A stretch of 63,969 nucleotides of DNA, taken from assembly GCA_026710545.1 (NCBI GenBank), contig JAPOQU010000004.1, positions 1-63,969 of the forward strand, in the 5' to 3' direction. Positions 1-8,658 of the stretch are shown one piece after another. The position numbers and the translations under genes are program-made. A model generated the notes under the pieces. The model ran no database searches, was not told the DNA's origin, and worked only from the letters and a program-made list of their open reading frames with translations. Origin of the DNA: Gammaproteobacteria bacterium (GTDB lineage: Bacteria; Pseudomonadota; Gammaproteobacteria; Eutrophobiales; Eutrophobiaceae). Position 1 is the stretch's first letter, and every line of letters starts with the position of its first letter.

Positions 1-1
1 G

Positions 2-2677
2 AGCCTGCTGTTCGGGGTGACGCTCAACCGCGCCGCGACGTACCGGATTGTGGTGAACTACCACACCGAAGACATCACCGCGCAGGCCGGCCTGGACTAC
101 GTGGGCGTGCTCGAGTCCTGGGGCTACGCGCTCATCTTCGAGCCGGGCGAGACGCGCAAGGTGGTGCGGGTCCCGGTCATCGACGACACCATTGAGGACA
201 GCGGCGAGACGCTCAAGCTCGTGCTGACCAACCCGCAGGGCGCGGCGCTGCGGGACCCCGAGGGGATCGGGACCATCCTGAACGACGACCCCCCGCCGGG
301 CGCGGCGCCCACCGATACCGGCGATGCGCCCACCGATACCGGGGATACCAATACTGATACTGACACCGGGAATACCGACAACGGCGGCAATACCGATACC
401 GGGAACAGCAATACTGATACCAACACCGGTGGCAGTACCAATACCGGGAACAGCAATACTGATACCAATACCGGCAATACTGATACCAACACCAATACCG
501 GCGGCGGCACACCCACCAACACCGGCGGCAATACCAACACCGGGAATAGCAACACCAATACCGGGAACAGCAACACCAATACCGGCGGTGGTGGCGGTTG
601 TAGTAGCGGTAGCGGCGGCGGGACGTCCGCGCCCTCTGGCGATGCCGCCCTGTCCGGCCTCAGCGTGCTCGGCAACGACAAGCGTCTCACCGCCCTGGAC
701 CCGGCCTTTGACCCCGATACCACCGGCTACGCCTCAGCGGTGCCCCATGCCGTCAGCGCGGTGCGCCTCATCCCCACCCGCCGGGACCGCGACGCCACGG
801 TCAGCGTCGGCGGGCAGCCCCTCGCGCGCGGGGCGGAAGCCGACTTCATTGCCCTTGACGTGGGCCGCAACGTCATCGCGGTGGTGATGACCGCGGCGGA
901 CGGGACCACCCGCACCTACACCGTGACCCTCACCCGCGCCCCGGCGCCGGCCCCGGACCCCACCCTGCCGGCCCTGGTGGTGACCGGCGAGGATGACGCC
1001 GACGTGACCCTGTCCCCGGCGTTCGACCCCGAGACCACCGACTACGAAGTGTCCCTGGCCCATGACGTCAGCGCGGTCACCCTCACCCCCGCGGCCCCGC
1101 ACGGGCCGGCCCGCATCACCGTGGCCGGCGCGCCCGTCGCCCCCGGCCGGGACAGCGCCCCGGTGCCCCTTAACGTCGGCGGCAACCCCGTCGAGGTGGT
1201 CGTCAGCCACGCGGACGGCAGCGCCGCCCGCACCTATACCGTCACCCTGCACCGGGCCGCGGCCCCGCCACCCCCTGTGGCAGACCGGCGCGCCCTGCCG
1301 GACCTGGCCCGGGCCCTGGCGGACGACACCCAGGACAGTATCGCCACGCGCCTTGAGACCGGACGCCGGGGCGGTGCGCCGTCTGCCGCCACGCCCACCC
1401 TCACCCGGTTGGGACAGGCCCTCAGCCAAGTCCTGCCCGGCCAGTCCCTGCGTACCCCGGCGCCTGCGGCCTTCGACCCCATCCGCGCGGACGCCCGGGT
1501 GGACTCCGGCTGGGTACAACCCACTGCCCCGGTCAACTGGCAGGCGCTTATCGATAATGCCGACTTCGTCCTGCCCTTGAATGCCACCCCGGCTGACGGC
1601 GACCCGCCCACCGGCCTTGACTCCCTCACCCTGTGGAGCGACGGCAGCTATCGGCAGTTACGCGGGCACAGTGACGGGCTTCACTGGGACGGCGACCTCT
1701 TAGGCGCGCGTCTCGGCGCCGAGCTGCGCCTGAGCCCGTCCCTCACCGCCGGGACCGCGGCCGGCTGGCAGCGGGCCGGCTGGGACGAGACAAACCCCGG
1801 CGGGAACGACCGCCACACCCTCACCCTTATCAACGTCAACCCCTACGCCGGCTGGACCGGCGGACGCCTTGACGCCTGGCTCAGCGGCGGGCTCGGCTGG
1901 GGCGAGATTGACAGCCGCCGGGACGAAGCCACCCATAAAGAGGACGTGACCACCCGCACGGTCAGCGGCGGCCTCAACACCCGGCTCTGGGAGACGGCCG
2001 CCCTCACCCTGAAGCTCAAGGCCGAGGGCCTCCTGACCGGCCTTGCGACCGAGTCCCTCAGTACCCACGCCCACCGCCTGCGCCTGGGGCTGGAGGCCGG
2101 GCATACCCGGCCACTGGGCCAGGCCGGCACGCTCGCCCCCACCCTGCAACTGGGCCTGCGCCACGACGGCGGCGACGGGCCGGGCGGCACCGGCCTGGAG
2201 CTGGGCGGGGCCGTGCACTACCGCGGCGGCCCCCTCACCCTGCACGGGCAGGGGCGCACCCTCATCGGGCGCGACGGCTATAAGGAGTGGGGCGTGCAGG
2301 GTACCGCCGAGTGGCGCGCCCGCCTGGATGGGCGCGGCCTGGTGTTCAGCCTCAGTCCCGGGGTTGGCTATGGCAACAGCGGTATCGAGCAACTGTGGAC
2401 CCGGGGCCTGCGCGCGGACACGACCCGTCAAGCGCCGCGGGACTACAGCGCCCGCCTGGACCTGCGCCTCGACTACGGCTGGGACGCCCCGCACCACCGG
2501 GGGCGGCTGACTCCCTACCTGGGCGTGCAGCTGCAACACACCGCGCGTTATCGCGTAGGGACGCGCTGGGCCGCGCCCGGGAACCTGCAACTGCACCTGC
2601 TCGGCGAGCGCACTGACGGGCAGGCCGGCCGGGACGCCGAGCATGCCCTGCTGCTGGAGGGGACGCTGGGGTTTTAG
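2..2677 (+). CDS. Surface protein, Calx-beta/cadherin-like domains with C-terminal outer-membrane barrel (5' truncated by window)
   Basis: The frame is open from the first bases, so the true start lies outside the window. The visible part begins inside a Calx-beta domain (residues ~1-95; FEPGETRKVVRVPVIDD, ETLKLVLTNPQGA). A low-complexity linker of Asn/Thr/Asp/Gly (~100-200) follows, then two cadherin-like beta-sandwich repeats (~208-310 and ~318-412), each with a YTVTL end. The last ~350 residues alternate as amphipathic strands and end in ...EGTLGF, a terminal Phe typical of outer-membrane barrels; together they resemble an autotransporter-type barrel. Likely role is a cell-surface adhesin or display protein. 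The gene is far more GC-rich than its neighbours. The passenger's ligand cannot be told from sequence. Confidence 0.8.
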   Translation, partial: SLLFGVTLNRAATYRIVVNYHTEDITAQAGLDYVGVLESWGYALIFEPGETRKVVRVPVIDDTIEDSGETLKLVLTNPQGAALRDPEGIGTILNDDPPPGAAPTDTGDAPTDTGDTNTDTDTGNTDNGGNTDTGNSNTDTNTGGSTNTGNSNTDTNTGNTDTNTNTGGGTPTNTGGNTNTGNSNTNTGNSNTNTGGGGGCSSGSGGGTSAPSGDAALSGLSVLGNDKRLTALDPAFDPDTTGYASAVPHAVSAVRLIPTRRDRDATVSVGGQPLARGAEADFIALDVGRNVIAVVMTAADGTTRTYTVTLTRAPAPAPDPTLPALVVTGEDDADVTLSPAFDPETTDYEVSLAHDVSAVTLTPAAPHGPARITVAGAPVAPGRDSAPVPLNVGGNPVEVVVSHADGSAARTYTVTLHRAAAPPPPVADRRALPDLARALADDTQDSIATRLETGRRGGAPSAATPTLTRLGQALSQVLPGQSLRTPAPAAFDPIRADARVDSGWVQPTAPVNWQALIDNADFVLPLNATPADGDPPTGLDSLTLWSDGSYRQLRGHSDGLHWDGDLLGARLGAELRLSPSLTAGTAAGWQRAGWDETNPGGNDRHTLTLINVNPYAGWTGGRLDAWLSGGLGWGEIDSRRDEATHKEDVTTRTVSGGLNTRLWETAALTLKLKAEGLLTGLATESLSTHAHRLRLGLEAGHTRPLGQAGTLAPTLQLGLRHDGGDGPGGTGLELGGAVHYRGGPLTLHGQGRTLIGRDGYKEWGVQGTAEWRARLDGRGLVFSLSPGVGYGNSGIEQLWTRGLRADTTRQAPRDYSARLDLRLDYGWDAPHHRGRLTPYLGVQLQHTARYRVGTRWAAPGNLQLHLLGERTDGQAGRDAEHALLLEGTLGF
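310..605 (+). repeat. Low-complexity triplet repeat encoding a Thr/Asn/Asp/Gly linker
   Basis: The DNA is a degenerate tandem of units such as ACCAATACCGGC, GATACCGGGAAC and AGCAATACTGAT, encoding NTNTG, TDTG and SNT runs. It joins the Calx-beta domain to the cadherin-like repeats. Such tracts can expand or contract by slippage and vary between strains. Confidence 0.85.
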
Positions 2678-2724
2678 AATTACGAATTGGGAATTACGAA
2701 TTGCGAATTGGGAATTACGAATGG
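2677..2724. repeat. Short direct repeats of GAATTACGAATTGGGAATTAC type
   Basis: Directly after the stop codon, GAATTACGAATTG and GAATTGGGAATTACGAAT recur about three times in 48 bases. No coding potential is seen. The function is unknown; it may be slippage-derived. Confidence 0.6.
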
Positions 2725-2730
2725 ATAGCC

Positions 2731-2805
2731 GGGGTCAGCGTAAGAAATTCTGCGGCACTTACTCTGACCCCATGCAAATTCTGACGAATTTTTTACTCTG
2801 ACCCC
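2731..2805. repeat. GGGGTCAG...CTCTGACCCC palindromic repeat (family B), one and a half copies
   Basis: GGGGTCAGCGTAAG at 2731 pairs with CTTACTCTGACCCC ending at 2771, forming a long hairpin. A further TTTTTACTCTGACCCC half follows at about 2790-2805. The same arms occur at 8631, 11391, 13965 and 46499. REP-like elements of this kind are often mobilised by RAYT transposases, none of which lies in the window. The remaining ~150 bases up to 2960 hold no gene that I can see. Confidence 0.8.
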
Positions 2806-2959
2806 TGCTTTGGCGGCAGGCGCGGCGGTGACGTTACCCTGTCGATTGATGTTTTATCGGTTGACTGTATCGATTGATACATCTATCTTGACGGCAGCCG
2901 CCCGGCCCGATTAACCTGCCCGCGGCGCTTATCTGTCAGAACCGTAAGGAGTAAAGCTT

Positions 2960-2998
2960 ATGACTGCGTCAAACAGTTGCCGGGGAGATCAACCATGA
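2960..2998 (+). CDS. 12-codon leader ORF overlapping the Rieske oxygenase start
   Basis: ATG at 2960 is preceded by a perfect TAAGGAG (2945-2951) at 8-nt spacing. The frame reads MTASNSCRGDQP and stops at TGA 2996-2998, which overlaps the oxygenase ATG at 2995 as ATGA. Its ribosome site is stronger than the oxygenase's own GGGGAG, so ribosomes ending here could re-initiate on the oxygenase. The peptide is too short for homology and its biological role is inferred only from layout. Confidence 0.5.
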   Translation: MTASNSCRGDQP

Positions 2999-4224
2999 CT
3001 TTAAACTCTGCGCTGCAACAGCTTATTGATGACCACGCAGCCGGTCACGCGCTGGCGCAAGCTTTTTATGCGGACCCGGGGGTGTTTTCGCTGGACCGGG
3101 AAACCATCCTGGATGAATCCTGGCACCTGGCCGGCCACGTTTCCCGCCTCCCGAGGCCGGGCGATTATTTCCTGTTCAATCTTCTCGGGGAAGAAATCAT
3201 CATCAACCGCGGCAGTGACGACGGGCTGTATGCCCACTACAACGTCTGCCGCCACCGCGGCTCGCGGGTGTGCCTGGAACGGGAAGGCCGTAAATCCAGC
3301 TTTGTCTGTCCCTACCATGCCTGGACTTACAACCTGGACGGCAGCCTGCGCGCGGCGCGCCTGATGGACGCCGGCTTCAACCCGCAGGAGTATGGCTTGC
3401 AGCCGTGCCGGCTGCGCGTACTGAACGGCCTGATGTTTGTGTCTCTGGCCGCAGATTCAGAGGAATTTGACGAAAATGCCGGACATTTCCGGAAATACCT
3501 GGATTTTCACGGGATAGAAGACGCAAAGATCGCGCACCGGCTGGAACTGCCGACCGACGCTAACTGGAAGCTGGTGGTGGAGAATTTCATCGAGTGTTAT
3601 CACTGTATTCCCTCCCACCCGGAATATTGTTCGGTACATTCGGAGCTTAAATTGCTCGCCGCCGGCGCCGGTATCGGTTCCGGCCCGGAAGACGCCTGCC
3701 GGGCTTATGAAGCGGAACACAAGGCCTGGCTGGAACGGGTGGAAGCATTGGGGCATCCCTGTGATGAGGGTGACTTCGGCAATGGCGCAGGCATGGTGCG
3801 CATGCCGATCAAGCCGGGTTATTTAACGGAGAGCCAGGACGGCCAGCCGGTCGCTTCATTGATGGGCAGGTTCGAGGAATACGACGGCGGCGTGACGGTG
3901 ATTGCCTTCAATTACATGAACTACATGCTGGCCTCAAACGACCACGCCGCCTTGTTGCGTTTTACCCCGGTCTCCGAATTGAAGACTGAGGTGGAAGCCA
4001 CCTGGCTGGTGGACGGCAAGGCTGAAGCGGGCGTCGATTACGATCCTGAACGCGTGTCCTGGGTCTGGGACGTGACCCTGAAACAGGATGCCGTCATCAC
4101 CGAGAACAACCAGGCGGGAGTGTTGTCCGCCGCTTACCGGCCGGGGCCCTATTCCGGGCAGGAAATGATGAATCGCAAATTCATCGAATGGTACCTGGAA
4201 AAACTGGCGCAACGGGCTGACTGA
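2995..4224 (+). CDS. Rieske non-heme iron oxygenase alpha subunit (CntA/GbcA-like)
   Basis: This 409-residue protein has a complete Rieske site (Cys85-x-His87 ... Cys105-x2-His108; VCRHRG and CPYHAW). The mononuclear iron site is ENFIECYHC-IPSH (His203, His208) with a downstream KQDAVITENNQ Asp. The residue linking the two sites is Glu200 (IECYH) rather than the usual Asp, as known for carnitine and glycine-betaine oxygenases, so an N-dealkylation or quaternary-amine substrate is plausible. ATG 2995 is chosen over an upstream TTG because GGGGAG sits 7 nt before it. It starts a cluster with an MFS transporter and amine-type enzymes. No reductase partner lies next to it. The substrate is inferred. 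Confidence 0.85.
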   Translation: MTLNSALQQLIDDHAAGHALAQAFYADPGVFSLDRETILDESWHLAGHVSRLPRPGDYFLFNLLGEEIIINRGSDDGLYAHYNVCRHRGSRVCLEREGRKSSFVCPYHAWTYNLDGSLRAARLMDAGFNPQEYGLQPCRLRVLNGLMFVSLAADSEEFDENAGHFRKYLDFHGIEDAKIAHRLELPTDANWKLVVENFIECYHCIPSHPEYCSVHSELKLLAAGAGIGSGPEDACRAYEAEHKAWLERVEALGHPCDEGDFGNGAGMVRMPIKPGYLTESQDGQPVASLMGRFEEYDGGVTVIAFNYMNYMLASNDHAALLRFTPVSELKTEVEATWLVDGKAEAGVDYDPERVSWVWDVTLKQDAVITENNQAGVLSAAYRPGPYSGQEMMNRKFIEWYLEKLAQRAD

Positions 4225-4284
4225 CGGCAGCGCAGCAGCTTGATATTCCTGCCGGCAAACTACCGGGAGCCCAGCCCCGTTGAC

Positions 4285-5430
4285 GTGAACTCAATGGGGA
4301 CGCGGCTGTTTACCTACCTGATATTTGCGACCGGGCTTGTGATCTATTACCTGCTGCCCATACTGGCGGGGGTTTTTACCGACACCTACAGTTTCACGCC
4401 CAGACAGGTGGGGTTCCTGCTATCGGCGGACATGACCGCGAATACCCTCTCCGCATTCAGCGCCCGTTACTGGATCCACCGCTGTTACTGGCGCCGGGTC
4501 CTGCTGTTTGGAGTAGTATTAACGGTCATCCCCAACCTGTTGTGCGCCCTGGCGGATGGTTATTGGGGCTTTCTCAGCCTGCGTTGCCTGGCCGGGCTTG
4601 GCGTCGGCATGACGACGGCATTCATGTATGCCACCATCGCAGCGTCGGAAAATCCGGACCGGGAATTTGCCTGCGCCATGGCCATGCAGGTGTTTATCGG
4701 CGCGCTGTTCCTGCAAGGCGCTCCGTATTTGCTGAACGCCCGGGGCGAAGGCGCCCTGTTTATCGCAATGGCCCTGGTCGCAACCTTGCCCCTGTTGTAT
4801 TACCGGGCCGTCCCGCGCTGCAACCCATTGACAACGGCGCAGCGCGCAGGGGCTGAAGCGCCGGCGCCGGGCGCCGGGGCCGAGCGCGCCCTGTTGTTCG
4901 GCTTGCTGGCGGTCGGCGTTTTTTTCGCGTCCATGAACAGTATCTGGTCGTTTATGGAGCGGATCGGGGACGCCGAAGGGTTTGCAACGGAATTCATTGC
5001 GACTGCCCTGGCCGTCTCCCTGTTGTTCAGCTTTGCCGGCGCCTTGCTGCCGGCCTGGCTGGCCGGCAAGGTCAAACGCATCGCGATGATTTTTGCCGGC
5101 TATCTCCTGTTATTCATCGCCATATTCGCAATCGGCCGGCAACCTGCGCCCGGGACCTACCTGGCGGCATTATGCGTCTATAACTTCTTTTACAGTTTTG
5201 TCATCCCGTTCCAGAATGGCTGGATAGCCAGTCTCGATGAATCCGGGCGATCCATTGTACTGCTGCCCGTGTTACAGGGGGTCGGCATCGCGCTTGGCCC
5301 GGCGCTGGCAGGCATGGTGATCGTGGCTGAGCAATATGCCGCCGTCACTTACCTCAGTATGGCCCTGTTAATGTGCAGCCTGGCGCTGTTTTCCCTGGTG
5401 CACAACCAGCGGTCAGGAACTAGTTCCTGA
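4285..5430 (+). CDS. MFS transporter
   Basis: About 380 residues made of roughly twelve hydrophobic segments, with short charged loops and a central hydrophilic loop (~185-205, Ala/Gly/Pro-rich), as in 12-TM major facilitator carriers. It starts ~60 bases after the Rieske oxygenase stop and probably shares its transcript, so it may import the same substrate. GTG 4285 and ATG 4294 are both possible starts (VNSMGTRLFTYL); an upstream TTG at 4240 would add residues that do not look like family sequence. The last 11 bases overlap the convergent aminotransferase gene. Substrate unknown. Confidence 0.8.
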   Translation: MNSMGTRLFTYLIFATGLVIYYLLPILAGVFTDTYSFTPRQVGFLLSADMTANTLSAFSARYWIHRCYWRRVLLFGVVLTVIPNLLCALADGYWGFLSLRCLAGLGVGMTTAFMYATIAASENPDREFACAMAMQVFIGALFLQGAPYLLNARGEGALFIAMALVATLPLLYYRAVPRCNPLTTAQRAGAEAPAPGAGAERALLFGLLAVGVFFASMNSIWSFMERIGDAEGFATEFIATALAVSLLFSFAGALLPAWLAGKVKRIAMIFAGYLLLFIAIFAIGRQPAPGTYLAALCVYNFFYSFVIPFQNGWIASLDESGRSIVLLPVLQGVGIALGPALAGMVIVAEQYAAVTYLSMALLMCSLALFSLVHNQRSGTSS

Positions 5431-6787
5431 CCGCTGCGGCGTTGTCAAAGGCGCGGGCCAGCATCCCCGTCATCTCATCAACATGCTCTTCGGTAAACAC
5501 AAGCGGCGGTGATATGATCAGGCTGGAGCCCAGGTTCCTGATTACCAGGCCTTCCTTGCGCGTCAGCTCCTGCAGGGTATGAAGGTAAGGATCGTCAGGC
5601 GTGAAGGACTCTTTGGCCGCCTTATCCGTCACCAGTTCAATGGCTATCATCAAGCCCTTGCCGCGGATGTCGCCGACAACGTCGTAATCGCCAAGCTCGT
5701 TTTGCAGTTTTTCCACGCAATAGGCGCCCACTTTTGCGGCATTGGCCGGCAGGTCTTCATCTTCCACGATTTGCAGTGCGGCATTGGCGGCGGCGCAGGC
5801 AACGGGGTGGCCCGAGTAGGTATAGCCGTGCAGGATGGCGGCCAGCGGGTGGTCGGAATCCCAGGCCTTGCGCACGCGCTCATTCACCACGGTCGCGCCC
5901 AGGGGGATATAACCGGAGTTGATGCCCTTGGCCAGGCACATCATGTCGGGTTTGACGCCCCAGCCGCGGCAACCGAACATGCTGCCGCTACGGCCGAATC
6001 CGGTAACCACTTCATCGGCAATGAGCAACACCCCGTATTTGTCGCAGACCTCCCGGACCAGCGGCCAGTAATTGTCCGGCGGCACGATCACGCCGCCGGC
6101 GCCCTGCACCGGTTCGGCGATAAACGCCGCGACCGTGTGCGGCCCCTGGTGCACGATTTCCCGCTCCAGCAGGTTGGCGCAGACCTGTCCCAGTTCCTCC
6201 GCGTCTTCCGTGTAGGGATTGCGGTACAACCAGGGGGTATCAACCTGGAAACAGCCCGGCAGCACCGGCTCGTACATGGAGCGCAGGTACATCTGGCCGC
6301 CGATGGAGGTGCCGCCGAAATGCACCCCGTGGTAACCCTGTTTCAGCGAGATAAACTTGGTGCGTTGCGCCTCGCCGGACAGCTTCCAGTATTGCCGGGC
6401 CAGCTTCATGGCCGTTTCATTGGCGTCCGAACCGCCGGAACCAAAAAACGCCCGCTGCATGTCTTCCGGCGCCAGCATGCGTATCAGCCGTTCCGCCAGT
6501 TCGATGACCGGCAGGTTGCTGGTGTCGCCGAAGGTGGTGTAGTAGGGAAGCCGCTCCAACTGCGCGTTGATGGCTTGCTTCACCTCCTTGCGCCCGTGGC
6601 CCACGTTGACGCACCACAGGCCGCCCTGGGAATCCAGGTAGCGCCTGCCCCCGGTGTCGTAGATATAAACGCCCTCTGCGCGCTCGAATACCAGCGGCGC
6701 GGCCTGTTCCGCCGCGCGCGGCGCGGCCATGGGGTGCCAGTGACGGATGTTTGCTCGTGTTTCATTCGATCCAGCGTCGTGTTTCAT
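5420..6787 (-). CDS. Class III pyridoxal-phosphate aminotransferase (omega-amino acid/amine:pyruvate type)
   Basis: 455 residues, typical family length. Fold-type I signs are GSGGSDANETAMKLAR near 115-130, the PLP-ring Asp in IADEVVTGFGRSGS, and the Schiff-base Lys in LAKGINSGYIPLGA. The N-terminal GGLWCVNVGHGR resembles beta-alanine or diamine:pyruvate aminotransferases. It would move an amino group from an omega-amino compound to pyruvate, which fits the neighbouring spermidine-dehydrogenase-like enzyme and acyl-CoA ligase. It is convergent with the MFS gene (11-bp overlap) and separated from the upstream ligase by repeats. Confidence 0.85.
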   Translation of the reverse strand: MKHDAGSNETRANIRHWHPMAAPRAAEQAAPLVFERAEGVYIYDTGGRRYLDSQGGLWCVNVGHGRKEVKQAINAQLERLPYYTTFGDTSNLPVIELAERLIRMLAPEDMQRAFFGSGGSDANETAMKLARQYWKLSGEAQRTKFISLKQGYHGVHFGGTSIGGQMYLRSMYEPVLPGCFQVDTPWLYRNPYTEDAEELGQVCANLLEREIVHQGPHTVAAFIAEPVQGAGGVIVPPDNYWPLVREVCDKYGVLLIADEVVTGFGRSGSMFGCRGWGVKPDMMCLAKGINSGYIPLGATVVNERVRKAWDSDHPLAAILHGYTYSGHPVACAAANAALQIVEDEDLPANAAKVGAYCVEKLQNELGDYDVVGDIRGKGLMIAIELVTDKAAKESFTPDDPYLHTLQELTRKEGLVIRNLGSSLIISPPLVFTEEHVDEMTGMLARAFDNAAAVRN

Positions 6788-6817
6788 TTTAGTTGCCCTT
6801 TATTTTGCTAATGGATT

Positions 6818-6841
6818 GGGGACGGACTTAAGTCCGTCCCC
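6818..6841. repeat. Family A palindrome (GGGGACGGACTT/AAGTCCGTCCCC)
   Basis: A perfect 24-bp palindrome lying between the aminotransferase start and the ligase end. It is a variant (CGG for CAG) of the nine-member family in this window. Confidence 0.9.
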
Positions 6842-6860
6842 GGTGGCTCTTTTATTGAGT

Positions 6861-6940
6861 GGGGACAGATTTAAAATCTGTCCCCAGCAGGCTGATTTGG
6901 ACGCTACCGGGGTGTGCAGTGCCCTGATCATGAAGGTCCG
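6861..6940. repeat. Composite repeat: family A palindrome plus GGGGTGTGC...ATCATGAA segment
   Basis: GGGGACAGATTT/AAATCTGTCCCC (6861-6885) is followed about 20 bases later by CGGGGTGTGCAGTGCC and CTGATCATGAAGGTCC. The same pairing, palindrome then GTGTGC segment, is seen at 60669-60744, 61910-61986 and reversed at 57140-57214. Here it runs into the 3' end of the acyl-CoA ligase gene. Confidence 0.7.
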
Positions 6941-8559
6941 GACGACCGCGGTTGAGCAGCATCGGGCGCAACCGCTTTGCGCGCGGCTGCCTTCAACCTG
7001 CGTTTGTCGGGTTTGTTGTTCGCCAGCACCGGCAATTCATCTTCGATGATTATATGTTTCGGCAGCTTGTAACCGGCGAGCCGGGCGCGGCAATGCTCAA
7101 GCAGGGCCCGGCTGTCAGGGGATTGACCGAGCGCCGGGGTGACAAACGCATAGCCCACCTCGCCGTAAGCAGTGTCCGGTACGCCCACTACGCAAGCAAG
7201 GTTAACACTCGGGTGCGCCTCCAGCGCCTGTTCGATTTCACTGGGATAGACGTTGTAGCCGCCGGACTTGTACATGTCGGACAAACGCCCGACCAGCACG
7301 ATGTTGCCGTCGTCCCGTTCCAGCGCCACGTCTTTGGTGCGCAGCCACCCATCCTCGTCAATCGCCTCACGGGTGGCCTCCGGCAGGCGCCAGTACCCTT
7401 TCATGATGAACGGGCCGCGCAGCTGGATCTCGCCATGCTCTCCCTTTGCCACCGGCTTGCCGGCGTCATCAGCCAGGCGAAATTCACAATCCGCCACCGG
7501 CTTGCCGATGGTCTCCGCCAGCAGCTCCACGTCGTCGGTGGCGGCAACGGCAGTGACGGTCCCCGTCGCTTCGGTCAGGCCGTACATGGTGGCAACGGCA
7601 GGGCAGACGTCCCGCACAATGCGTTCCAGCAGGGCTTTGGAGACCATGCCGCCGCTGTAGGCAACCACCCGGACGGAGGATAAATCCGCGCCGGGGAAAT
7701 CGGGATGGTCCAGCACCCGTTGCAGCATGACGGGGACCCCGCCCCAGGCGCTGATGCGTTTTTCCTCGATCAGCTTCAGCACCGTTGCCGGATCAAATTT
7801 TTCCAGGAAATACGTCGTACCGCCGAATACCAGGCCATATACTGAGCCGGCGATCACCCCGGCAATGTGGTTGATCGGGTAGGCGTTCAGTTGCCGCAGC
7901 TCGCCTGCCGGACGCAGCGACCCCTGCACCTGGCAATGACGTATGGCGCCGTAATGGTGCAACAGCGCGCCCTTCGGTTTGCCTGTTGTCCCGGACGTGT
8001 ACACAAGCAGGGCGGCATCGTCGCTGACGACATTCTTCTGCGCCGCCGCCAGGGCCGCAATGCTGGCTTCCGCCTGGCGCGCAAGAAAATCCCGGTAGGA
8101 AACGGCGCCGGGCAGCCCGGCGTCCTCATCCAGCGTGACAATATGCTTCACACTGTCAATGCGGCCCTGAAAATAGCGCAAGTCCTCCCGGTAGTCGCGC
8201 GCGCCGATACGCGTCCTGGCGAAGATGACACAAGGCTCGGAATCCGCGATAACGTGCTCCAGCTCGGCCCGGGTGTAACGCGAATTGAGACCCACCCAGA
8301 TACCACCGATGGCGCTGGTCGCCAGAAAAATAATGAAATAATCGGGATGCGGCGGGGACAGCGTCGCCACCCGGTCGCCTTTGTTGACGCCCGACGCGAG
8401 CAGTCCCCTGGCGCAGGCCTCCACTTGCAACAACAGTTCCCGGTAGGAGTAGCCAGCGTTCCCGTTGCTGAGCGCCAGCTTGCCGGGCGCGCTGCCGGCG
8501 TGCCGGTACAGGTAATCAAAGATGCGCTTGTCGCGAAATTGCGCGGGATCAACTTTCAT
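6928..8559 (-). CDS. AMP-forming acyl-CoA synthetase / ligase
   Basis: 543 residues of the ANL superfamily: P-loop YTSGTTGKPKGA near 170, YGLTEATGT (A5), GWLRTKDVA with GRLSDMYKSGGYNVYP hinge, and the C-terminal PDKRRLK acyl-adenylation Lys. It activates a carboxylic acid to its CoA thioester; specificity cannot be read. ATG 8559 (MKVDPAQFRDKRIF) is preferred to a GTG 30 bases upstream, although neither has a strong ribosome site. It lies downstream of the enoyl-CoA hydratase on the same strand, giving a short CoA-ester branch. Confidence 0.88.
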   Translation of the reverse strand: MKVDPAQFRDKRIFDYLYRHAGSAPGKLALSNGNAGYSYRELLLQVEACARGLLASGVNKGDRVATLSPPHPDYFIIFLATSAIGGIWVGLNSRYTRAELEHVIADSEPCVIFARTRIGARDYREDLRYFQGRIDSVKHIVTLDEDAGLPGAVSYRDFLARQAEASIAALAAAQKNVVSDDAALLVYTSGTTGKPKGALLHHYGAIRHCQVQGSLRPAGELRQLNAYPINHIAGVIAGSVYGLVFGGTTYFLEKFDPATVLKLIEEKRISAWGGVPVMLQRVLDHPDFPGADLSSVRVVAYSGGMVSKALLERIVRDVCPAVATMYGLTEATGTVTAVAATDDVELLAETIGKPVADCEFRLADDAGKPVAKGEHGEIQLRGPFIMKGYWRLPEATREAIDEDGWLRTKDVALERDDGNIVLVGRLSDMYKSGGYNVYPSEIEQALEAHPSVNLACVVGVPDTAYGEVGYAFVTPALGQSPDSRALLEHCRARLAGYKLPKHIIIEDELPVLANNKPDKRRLKAAARKAVAPDAAQPRSSGPS

Positions 8560-8630
8560 CGGTTCACGTCCACAACCACGCGCCCGCACACCCGGCCGGC
8601 GCTGTACAGTTTTAGCAAATATCTCATAAG

Positions 8631-8646
8631 TTTTTACTCTGACCCC
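8631..8646. repeat. Half copy of family B repeat (TTTTTACTCTGACCCC)
   Basis: Identical to the right arm of the copies at 2790, 11446 and 46549; it lies between the hydratase and the ligase genes. Confidence 0.7.
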
Positions 8647-8658
8647 ACCCGCCTGCTG

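Noticed and set aside
734..1519. Long open frame on the - strand inside the GC-rich surface protein gene
   Set aside because: Antisense to well-supported domains; its Gly/Arg-rich translation reflects high GC, not a gene.
5579..6811. 410-codon + strand frame opposite the aminotransferase
   Set aside because: Shadow of a gene with clear PLP motifs; no ribosome site or recognisable domain.
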